DNA of 64,000 bases. It comes from Nemertoderma westbladi (lineage: Eukaryota; Xenacoelomorpha; Nemertodermatida; Nemertodermatidae). Below are positions 1 through 10,500 of the stretch, piece after piece. The notes under the pieces are model-generated. The model was not told the origin of the DNA. It did not search any database and worked only from the letters and a program-made list of their open reading frames with translations. Numbering within the stretch: position 1 is the first letter of the stretch; every line of letters begins with the position of its first letter. The stretch is taken from NCBI GenBank assembly GCA_032718475.1, contig JAUCBJ010002989.1, positions 1 through 64,000 of the forward strand, written 5' to 3'. Position numbers and translations under genes: made by a program.

Positions 1-1739
1 GGTCGACTGTTTGCTTGATTCATTTTATACATGCTATTCACAATTACGTAACATTGTATTATTATTAGGCCTTGCATATAGTTAGTTTTGTATTGATTTT
101 GAGTCACGGACCTCATTATGGTAGAGCATGTAATTGACCCAGATCCACACACCTGCTATTATTACATTATTGGTTGAGATGCATGCATCCCCCGTGTATA
201 ATTTGTACGATATTCCATATTATTCAGTAATACCAGCGCACGTTAAGTAATAGATTGGTGAAACGTGTCCTTATTAATTAATTAATATTATCATTAAGGC
301 AGTGACTGCCGGTGCTTTATTACCACCCTATTATTGTTTTTATCCATTTAGTCACCGGATGAGGGGAGGCTGCAAGTAATATACACTATAATGCCTCTTG
401 TCGGGTAAAGTATATATTCATTTGCGGTGCGTAAATAAAGTTAATTTATGTCCTTATGTATATATATATATATATATGGAAACTCCCTGACATTTTTTAT
501 CATGACCAATTTAATCCGCATCACCTATTAACAATCGCCCGTGCCGTGCTGCCGATGTTCTATTCCCTATTCGCTGTTGCTTTCAGTTAGTTGGCCTGAT
601 GGCCCGAACCCGTACGGAATCATTAATGCAGCAGCGTTGTAGCAGTACAGCTAACGTGGTTGCTGGGAGGATGTTTGCCTTCGAGATGGATACAACAACT
701 CTTATTTCTGCCGAACGCCCCTACCTACAAATATCAAATTATATCAATTCAATCATATTATTTTTGCTATGTCTTATGAGACATTAATATAATAATAATA
801 CTAGTAAGGCTAATTGACATTGCATGTTCCTTAATTAATTGTCTTACCCGCATAGTATGATTTAAGAAGCGCAATTAGAGCAGAGATTCCTATTTTCTTT
901 CTATTAATCGTATTTCCTTCCTCCTATTTTCTTACTTATATATTCCTATTAATCCGTGAGTCATACCGGATACCCCCCCCCCCCCCCCCCCCCCCCTTCA
1001 TTAACAGCTAACTGCATTCACATATGGGATGGGGATTCTCAAAATCAATATTGTTACATTATTTGTGGCACTACGGGTAAAAAGTTTTGTGGCAGTCTTC
1101 ACGGGCGAGTGCCTACAACCCATCTCAGATAAGCCGGAATTTGTGTTGGCAACTACCTGAGTAACTTTGCAACGGTCCATTTATTAAATCATTTGTGGTT
1201 AAATCCTGTAAAACACACAGTAATTTAATTACTTGATTATGGAAATAAAGTTGCTTTTCGGCTATGTATCACATCACAATCATATAATTAAAATAATGAA
1301 TTAATCCTTCATTAAATGAATAATCGAATGCGGATGCATATCTTTTTTCATCTGCACATTTATTTCAGTGTTAAGGGCACAGTCCTCCATGGGCCTTTTA
1401 TTTTTGTTAATTCGAAAATTTGACTATTATTATTATTTATCATTGTTTTCTTTATTATAGGCTTATACATCCTCTTTTACATAAACCATCCAAAATTCAC
1501 GTTTTGTCCGTATATCATGAAATAATTAAAAAAGGGATGATTTTTAACTGATTATTATCTTCGCGCTACCAAGTACCAGTTTAGATTTAGATAACATCAT
1601 TGTGACTCTAATCATAATCACGGCTTACTACTACTAGGTCGAGCGAACACGGACTGTGGAAATGAGATCCTTCCCAATTCTCAATATAGTTGTCGCAATT
1701 TAGTTTCTCTCAAGTTTAGTATCCCTTTCAAGTTGGTAT
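1..1739. other. Intron sequence, no gene seen
   Basis: This AT-rich sequence is presumed to lie in the dynamin intron upstream of exon w1. I see only a TA microsatellite near 458-477 and a homopolymer C run at about 974-996. No dynamin N-terminal exon is recognisable. Confidence 0.6.
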
Positions 1740-3370
1740 ATATATGTTGTAGCCGGTCGTCCACGGCTACGCTTTCCTTATGTTGGTTGCCGGAAAAGTA
1801 GATCTGGTGCGAGCCCAGCAGTGCCCACTGAATCTTAATCTGCATTTACTGAGGGTGGTTGATACAGGTGGTATATAGCTTGTCTCCAGCTGATGTTTAG
1901 GGCTGCCCTTAGTAGTATTGTGTAGCAACCATCAATTCGGTGTTCAAGTGATTTCGTTAGTGTCAAGGTCTGTATAAAAGGAACACTTTCCTTCGTCAAC
2001 CTTCCTTAGTTGATTATTATCGATTTCAACATTCAACATTTCCATCAACATTAAAAGTCATGAATTCGGTCTTGGTAGCATTTATATGCAAGAAGCTGTG
2101 CATCTGCTAGCGTTTTTTAGAGAGCAGGGCGATGTCCTCCACAAAGTCGGTGTTAGTGACTGTAGTTGCCGGATATCGATATCAGCTACTCATGGGTTCT
2201 TGTAGTGTGAATCCCAGATCTTCACCCTTTGTGGCCGTCCGCCCTCATTTCGTAGGCCCCTAATCCAAGACAATTACGAATAGTAATGGAGCCAATATGT
2301 CACCTTGCAGTATGCCAGCCAGGATTGAGAAGAATTCAGTTTCTCCATCTGGGGAGAGTACCTGAGCTTCTGTGTCACAATATAACAATCCAATGCCAGC
2401 GACAATTACTTCTGGTATTACATAAGCTCTTAGGATTTCCAGCATTTTATCTCTATGGAGTCGAATGCTATCTTGAAGTCCGCAAATGTCATGTCATGCC
2501 TATTGGAGATTCTTTGACAATTCCCTCAATCAGTTTCTGTATCGCAAGTGTCTGAGCTATTGTTGATCTACTTGGTCGAAATCCGTTTTGGCTCTTACGC
2601 AGCAGTTTCTCTATGTGAGGCCTAATCCTATATAGAATCATTTTATTGTATATTTTGGCAGCTACCAGAAGCAGACATATCCCACGATAGTTTGTTGGTA
2701 TGCCGAGGTCTCCTTTCTTGGGGAGAGGCTTTAGTTGACTTTTATTCCAAATTGGCGGTGGCTTTTCCCCTTTAAGCATCCGGTTGGAAACATCCAATAA
2801 TGGTCAAGGGGTTTCATCTAATCCACTCGCTTTATGATTGGTCATGCTTTTAATGCTTGGTAGGAGTTCGGCAGGTGTGAAGTCCCCTGTTCCTATAGAT
2901 AGCGTCTTGTCATATATTTTCCTTGAAAGGCTGACCCAACACGTTCTTCAGGACTATCAGCTTTTAGCACAACTTTTCCGATCAGATAAGGGAATTTACG
3001 GTTTTCCAGGTAAGTCTTGATTGTTGCTGTATGTGAGCTGTTGTAATTTCTTCAATTTCGTCCTCTATGTACTTCCCCTGGCTGACGTTGTATACCAATT
3101 TAAGATCTTCCTTAGCTTTATCAACCTTGTTGATGTTTTAGATTGTTGATTGTTCGGTTTTCACTTTGTAGACATCTAAGGATCTTATCTCTTACAACTA
3201 CCCTCAGAGTCTTGCCAAGGCACGTACTGTTTTCGTTTGCGTTTCTGTGGAATATGCCTCTTGGCTGATTCCTTGTGGACTTTTATTATGTTCTGGTATA
3301 TAGAATCGGTAGACTGGTCTTCATCCATTGGCTGAAGGACATTTTGAGTCCGCTTTCAAGCAAGCATAAT
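1740..3370 (-). pseudogene. Decayed LINE reverse transcriptase (antisense in dynamin intron)
   Basis: On the minus strand, blocks of a non-LTR reverse transcriptase occur in the right order but in different frames. 2797-2489 encodes SNRMLKGEKPPPIWNKSQ, PLPKKGDLGIPTNYRGI and SQNGFRPSRSTIAQTLAIQK. 2445-2260 encodes the ETEFFSILAGILQGDILAP block with LFVIVLD. Near 2150 the catalytic box reads DFVED rather than the usual xxDD, and 2050-2100 gives HINATKTEFMTF. Frameshifts, stops and the altered box show it is dead. The segment at about 2730-2806 is homologous to the seed of the giant satellite at 45970-46060. Confidence 0.85.
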
Positions 3371-3830
3371 GAGCAAAATATTACATGTATAAATATATAA
3401 CACGCGGATTATCCTCTACTAAATGTAGATAGATGGGTTGACTATTTTTTCCCCAGTATCTAATTGTCATTATTTTCGTTTAGTTTTAAGGCTCCATTCG
3501 CGTAATTATTATGTATGGTTTGGATCTTTCTAGTAAGAAATGCCCCGCCTCAATACGATAAATGATGTGGTACATTAGATGTACTTTGAGAAATGAATGG
3601 TAGCGTTATTAGTGTAGGCTGTAGGTGTAGGCACAGCTTCAGGGGGTAACAGTTGGCCATTCAGTAATAAGTAAACAAACATAATTACTGTCCTAATTAA
3701 TTCGTTCACTACGTTATGAGTATTCACAATGGCTTAGCGTACTATTAGTTCGTCAGTAATAACTAATCAAATTAGGTTATAGTCAATAATTGAGCTAAAA
3801 TACGTTTTTCCGACGGTCTTTGTTTCTAAT

Positions 3831-4178
3831 GAGTTTCTGAGAATGGTAGTTTTACTATTCGAAGATCCGTCTCAAAAATATTAGAATATATATATTGATA
3901 CTTTAAGTATATATATTAATATTATAGTTATTTATTATTTAATTAAATATTATTTTTATTAATTTTTTTGTAACGTCCATAGATTGTATTAGATTGTATT
4001 TTTGTGTTTCCGCTCCATTTGCTATAGAGTTGGATCATCCTAAGTTCTGTTTAAATTACTGAATAAAATATTATTATTATTTACTTAAGTCCAGCGGGGA
4101 AACGTAGTTGATTAGTTGATTATATTCGAATTCACAAATCATTCGAATATTTGGTTATTCGAATATTCTCAGAAACTC
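3831..4178. mobile_element. Small inverted-repeat element (MITE-like)
   Basis: The ends read GAGTTTCTGAGAAT and its reverse complement ATTCTCAGAAACTC, each followed inward by TTCGAA-type sequence. The 9-base word GTTTCTAAT occurs directly before the left end (3822-3830) and two bases after the right end (4181-4189), as expected of a target duplication with small slippage. The interior carries a segment of the dispersed repeat annotated at 24010-24165. It is non-coding. Confidence 0.6.
3971..4068. repeat. Dispersed short repeat copy (shared with 16160, 23255 and 24010)
   Basis: TCCATAGATTGTAT (inverted arm) is followed by TTGGATCATCCTAAGTTCTG and TTTAAATTACT. The same words recur at 16160-16232 (reverse order and strand), 23260-23325 and 24090-24160. 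See the family entry at 23981. Confidence 0.65.
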
Positions 4179-4381
4179 TAGTTTCTAATGAGTCATATTT
4201 ACCTGAATATTTATATGCAGGAGATACAAATATTCCTGCCTTTTAATATCGCCTCCCCTCCGCGTTTATGTTTCATATCGTACACTAGATGGTGCTGGTA
4301 TTAAAAGGAATGACTTAAGTGCGTTTGGATTTGTCTCTTTTTTTATATTTCTGTCGGATAATTATATTTTTTCGCTTTTAG

Positions 4382-4531
4382 AATGGGGGGAGTTTCTTCA
4401 CGCTCGGGGTCGGAAGTTTACAGATTTTGGGGAAATTCGACGCGAAATTGAGGAAGAAACAGACCGACTTACCGGCTCTAATAAGGGAATATCCTCTGTC
4501 CCGATCAATCTCAGAGTCTTCTCTCCCCACG
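4382..4531 (+). CDS. DNM: Dynamin exon w1: GTPase domain segment before G3
   Basis: The exon follows a TTTTAG acceptor and ends at G/GTTAGT. It enters with two bases of a split codon. It encodes [15 protein letters not shown]..., then a helix rich in Glu/Arg, then [20 protein letters not shown], which matches the segment between switch I and the G3 strand of classical dynamins. The preceding exon with the start codon and P-loop is not in the window; nothing between 1 and 4381 encodes it. Confidence 0.96.
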
Positions 4532-7500
4532 GTTAGTGGTTTAGATTATGTTTATTTCACTGTTAGCGTTAGGTAGACCTATATAGTATACTGATTTCAC
4601 CCAGAGGATCAGCCTGTCCACAGCCTTGTACTTTGTACCAGGGATGGCAAAACGAAACGAAATGAAAGAATGCATAATTGGCAATAGCGAAACGAAAAAA
4701 TAACGCTCGTTTCGTTAAATTTTCGTTTTGTTTCATAATATTTAAATATAATAATATATATAAATAATTGATAAATTATAAATAATAATAAGGATATTAT
4801 CCTTGCGGACTACAGTAGAAGCTGCAACACCTACCCAAAAAGAGTCAACACATATTGAAAGAATTATAATGTACTATTTTATAATATATTGTACTAAATT
4901 ATATTACAATATAAAGGCGTTACGATGGGGGGCGGGGCGGGGTATATGTAAAATTTTTATTTGATTTTTTAAATCAAACGTTTTACTTAAAAAAACAACA
5001 ACAACAACAACAACAAAACAAAAACTAATTTAAAATGTTGAAACGAAAATTCCATAGAAAAAAACCGAAACGAAATGAAACGAAAATTTGAACGAATTGG
5101 TAAAAAACGAGAACAAAACGAAACGAAATTTTTGAAAACGAAACAAATTTTAAATGTGTTTCGTTTCGTTTCGTTATGCCATCCCAGCTTTGTATTATGT
5201 TAAGTCAACCTTATGGCTTGAACATTGGGGTCACTGGTCAGCCTGAGTCCGTCGGTATTGCTCACCGATTTTTTGCTATGCTCACTGCTCTTTACATTTT
5301 TCCCTTATTACCTCTACGTTAATGTTCTACTTGGTATCCGCGTATCTACTTGGTTCTGTTCTACTTGTCAGGTCAGGTATTCTAGGTCATTGATCAAGAA
5401 AACTTGCCACCTCCATGCAGCATAAAGGAGGTGCCACCTGTAGCTGCATAGACCCTCTTACTAGGGCAAATCTGGTCCTGTAACTAGGACCCCTTGGTCC
5501 TGGATTAAGGTCCCATATACTTGGCTGCAGGGGTATATGGCCTGACCAGGCAGATGGTGATCTACCAATGGCTGGTCAGGAATAGAGTGTTCTCATGTCC
5601 ACTCTGAGAGCACTTCACTGCGACCTGCACCTGGCAGCAAGGGTACAGGGCATTACCCAGCAGATGAGCTGCAACAGCCAATGGTGGATCATGTGCGCCA
5701 GAGTAGATATGGGTGATGGGCCTCATATCTGACTCCATTGCGACACCCACCCTGTGGAATGGCAAACCAGGGTGTGGTATTTGCCCCGAGAGCTGACTCG
5801 GCAAAAAAGCTCCCCCCAACCCCCACTATGGATTACATTAGTAATCTGGAGGTCCGGCCACTAGAGGCCAGTGGAATTACCGGACACAATCGGCCTCACA
5901 GGCGTCAGTTAACTCCTGACCGGCTGCCTGTCTCACCCCCTAATGGAGAGAGAGCAGCCAACAATTCTTTGAGTTCCTTTCCTGATGACCTTTCTGGCCC
6001 AAACCCTGGGTCACCAGGGAGGCCAGATTGTGATGGGGAGAGGGATTCTGGAGTTGGAGGCTACTCTTATGTTCCACCCCGACCAACAAAGCCATTGGTG
6101 AATCTGAGGCAAGTCACTAGACTAGCCTCAGTAAACACTACTAGGATCGGCATGCTGCATTGCAGCTGCATTTTTAAGAATGCTGTGCCGGCTAAAGTAA
6201 ACGGCTCAGTAAACACCCTAACACTCGGATCCCCAATGCGACAAGGTGAGCTGACTGCCTTGGCAGATAAGCTTTATCTTAGCGCAGTGGGTGTTCAAGA
6301 GCACCGAATGCAGACTGGACAGGCTGATGAGGTTCTGATTAAGGACATGGCCATAATGGCAGGGTATTGCCTGATAACTTTATAGAAGTAAAATTGTTTG
6401 AGTCTGTACTCCCAGATATTCCCATTGGCGATATCTCATTTGCAGAAGTGAAGGCTGCTGCAAAGAGCATTAAGACCAATCGTGCCAGTGGAGTAGATGG
6501 TGTTCCCCCTGAGGTCTTTAAAATAGCTGAGTGTTTAAAGCTCATCTATCCCATCATAGTAGACATGTACCGAACAACAAGAGTCCCACAAGAAATGAAA
6601 ACAAATAAGTTGGTGCCAGTTCCCAAGAAGGGCAACCTAACACTCTATGGTTCTTTTCGGGGAATCTCATTGATCTCGATTGCTGCAAAGCTATACAATA
6701 GGATTCTATTAAATCGCATCAGGGATCCCATTGAGAGACTGCTCCGTGGAAATCAGAATGGGTTCCGTAAAGGTCGTGGGACCATGGAGCCCATTTTGGC
6801 ACTTAGAAGGATAATTGAAGAATTATCAAAAAAGAAAGACAGACATCTGGCTGTTATCTTTGTTGACTTCTTCAAGGCCTTTGATTCAGTCTCTCGCTCA
6901 CGTATGTTCACCATACTTTCATTATATGGGATTCCTGATGAAATTATTGCAGCAATCAGATCAGTATACGATGTTTCGACAACATTTGTGTCTACTGTTG
7001 ACGGTGACACAGAACCATTTGAAGTGTTATGGGGCGTCCTCCAAGGAGACACACTTGCACCATTCTTGTTCATTATTGTGGTTGACTATGTTCTACGCAT
7101 GTCCTTAGATCATTATAATGGTGATGGGGTGATGATAACTCCACCTGCTGGCGTCAGAGGTCGAGGAAATCCTGCTAAGTGCCTAACTGATCTAGACTTT
7201 GCTGATGACTTAGGAGTACTCTCAGAGTCATTAGAGGGAGCCCAACGGCTCTTCAGCTCATTAGAACATGCTGCTTCTAGTGTTGGTCTTTTTATTAACT
7301 CCAGAAAGACCAAAATTCTGACAGTTAACTTTGAAAGTCCTCAGCAAGTCTCTGATCGGATGAGCATAAGCTCAAAGGATGGTATGCTTGAGCATGTGGA
7401 CGACTTCTGTTACCTGGGATCATGGATCCGGAAGTCAGGTGAGGACCTTCGAATACGTAAGGGAAAGGCATGGGCAGCCTTGAATAGGCTTTCCAGGATT

Positions 7501-10500
7501 TGTAAGTCACCGAGAATTAATTGGAAACTTAAGGTCCGATTATTTAGAGCAGTAGTAGTTCCAGTACTCCTCTATGGGAGTCCATGCTGGGCTCTAACTG
7601 CTGAGGACACCAAATCTCTGGATGGCACATTCACAAGAATGCTACGCCGGGTTCATTGTGTCAAGTACAATGCACACATCTCCAACCAGACACTATATAA
7701 CATTGCGGGTGTCTCATTGGTTCCCCCAAGCTTGACACTAGAACAAAATCGCCTCCGCTTTGCGGGACATTGCTTTCGCCATGAGGACCAGCCAGTGCAA
7801 AATCTTGTACTTTGGCAGCCTCATCGAGTGAATAAGCATGGTGGACAGCCCATGACTTTCTTGAGACGCATCTTAAAGGACACTGGCCTTAAAGATGCGG
7901 ATGATCTAGCAAATGTCATGGGTGATAGGGAGTTGTGGCGGTGCAATTTTGTTGACAAGCCGGCACAGCATTCTTAAAAATGCAGCTGCAATGCAGCATG
8001 CCGATCCTAGTCTAGTAGTAGTTCTACTTGGTATCCGCGTTTGCGAAATTTACATAATATTTATGTTTTTTTGTTTAGTGTTTTGTTTTTAGTTTAGTTT
8101 ACTATTAAATATATTATACCGGACTAGTTGTTATCGTTGTTACATGCTATTTTTTACTTTCAGTTCTAAATCTCACATTAATTGATCTTCCGGGTCTAAC
8201 AAAGATCGCCGTCGGTGATCAACCAGCAGATATAGAAGATCAGATCAGAGATATGGTGATCACTTACATATCTAAACCGAACTGTCTGATCTTGGCGGTG
8301 ACGCCGGCTAACTCTGATCTCGCTAACTCAGACGCCCTAAAGCTCGCCAAGGAAGTCGACCCTCAAGGTTAGTTATGTGGTCGGCTTCTTGAGGAAACTG
8401 GCCTAGAGATTGTTGACAAGCTGATAGTTTGTAAGCGGATACGTTATTGTTAGTACATAGTTAGTTAGTTAGAGTACTATACTGTTAGCTCGCTAAGTAT
8501 GTTTATAACCCTATGGGTTGTTTTCTAACAGGTCTGAGAACAATTGGTGTTGTAACTAAACTTGATCTAATGGACCAAGGAACCGATGCGAGGGATATAT
8601 TAGAGAACCGATTATACCCTCTTAGAAGAGGTAAGTTGCTCGAGTTAATATCCCTGCAAAATGTAAATTGAGATTAACTTATCTATTAACCGACATTTAT
8701 CTGTATTATGTATTATTGTATTATTTTATGTATTATCTCCACCAAAACCGGGATCAATTAATATTTTCGTCATATCATAATTAATTAATCTATTTATAGG
8801 ATATATTGGGGTTGTGAACAGAAGTCAGCGAGATATTGAAGGCAGAAAAGACATCAAAGTTGCCATGGCGAGTGAAAGGAAATTCTTTTTGTCCAACCAA
8901 TCCTACCGACACATGGCTGATAGAATGGGGACACCGTTCCTGCAGAAAACATTAAACCAGGTACGTTGGACACAGGTCCTTAACAAACCATGTAAGTTGG
9001 ACACAGGTCCTTAACAAACCAGGTAAGTTGGACATCGTTCCTTAACAAACCAGGTAAGTTGGACACCGTTCCTTAACAAACCAGGTAAGTTGGACACGGG
9101 TCCTTAACAAACCAGGTAAGTTGGACACGGGTCTTTAACAAACCAGGTAAGTTGGACACCGTTCCTTAACAAACCAGGTAAGTTGGACACGGGTCCTTAA
9201 CAAACCAGGTAAGTTGGACACAGTTCCTTAACAAACCAGGTAAGTTGGACACGGCTCCTTAACAAACCAGGTAAGTTGGACACGGGTCCTTAACAAACCA
9301 GGTAAGTTGGACACGGGTCCTTAACAAACCAGGTAAGTTTGACACGGGTCCTTAACAAACCAGGTAAGTTGGACACGGGTCCTTAACAAACCAGGTAAGT
9401 TGGACACCGTTCCTTAACAAACCAGGTAAGTTGGACACGGGTCCTTAACAAACCAGGTAAGTTGGACACAGTTCCTTAACAAACCAGGTAAGTTGGACAC
9501 GGCTCCTTAACAAACCAGGTAAGTTGGACACGGGTCCTTAACAAACCAGGTAAGTTAGACACAGTTCCTTAACAAACCAGGTAAGTTGGACACCGTTCCT
9601 TAACAAACCAGGTAAGTTGGACACGGGTCCTTAACAAACCAGGTAAGTTGGACACCGTTCCTTAACAAACCAGGTAAGTTGGACACGGGTCCTTAACAAA
9701 CCAGGTAAGTTAGACACAGTTCCTTAACAAACCAGGTAAGTTGGACACCGTTCCTTAACAAACCAGGTAAGTTGGACACAGTTCCTTAACAAACCAGGTA
9801 AGTTGGACACGGCTCCTTAACAAACCAGGTAAGTTGGACACGGGTCCTTAACAAACCAGGTAAGTTGGACACGGGTCCTTAACAAACCAGGTAAGTTTGA
9901 CACGGGTCCTTAACAAACCAGGTAAGTTGGACACGGGTCCTTAACAAACCAGGTAAGTTGGACACCGTTCCTTAACAAACCAGGTAAGTTGGACACGGGT
10001 CCTTAACAAACCAGGTAAGTTGGACACAGTTCCTTAACAAACCAGGTAAGTTGGACACGGCTCCTTAACAAACCAGGTAAGTTAGACACAGGTCCTTAAC
10101 AAACCAGCTAATTTGGACACCGTTCCTTAACAAACCAGGTAAGTTGGACACGGGTCCTTAACAAACCAGGTAAGTTGGACACGGGTCCTTAACAAACCAG
10201 GTAAGTTGGACACAGGTCCTTAACAAACCAGGTAAGTTGGACACCGTTCCTTAACAAACCAGGTAAGTTGGACACGGGTCCTTAACAAACCAGGTAAGTT
10301 GGACACAGTTCCTTAACAAACCAGGTAAGTTGGACACGGCTCCTTAACAAACCAGGTAAGTTGGACACGGGTCCTTAACAAACCAGGTAAGTTGGACACG
10401 GGTCCTTAACAAACCAGGTAAGTTTGACACGGGTCCTTAACAAACCAGGTAAGTTAGACACAGTTCCTAACAAACCAGGTAAGTTGGACACAGGTCCTTA

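Larger units (their letters stand above)
5344..8020 (+). mobile_element. Non-LTR retrotransposon (LINE) insertion, internally deleted
   Basis: A sense-oriented LINE of about 2.7 kb in the dynamin intron, bounded by exact 20-bp target duplications and ending in a short TAG-repeat tail (CTAGTCTAGTAGTA). It contains a 5' non-coding region, an ORF fragment with the start of the endonuclease domain, an internal deletion and frame change at about 6365, and a complete reverse-transcriptase region. A 66-bp antisense insert of the same family's 3' end lies at 6139-6204. Two 5'-truncated relatives lie at 18180 and 42590. I do not assign a clade with confidence; the endonuclease-RT layout and [10 protein letters not shown] tail are of a common invertebrate LINE type. 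Confidence 0.9.

Noticed and set aside
599-787. 62-codon ORF near the window start
   Set aside because: No splice context, family signature or codon bias. Not a dynamin exon.
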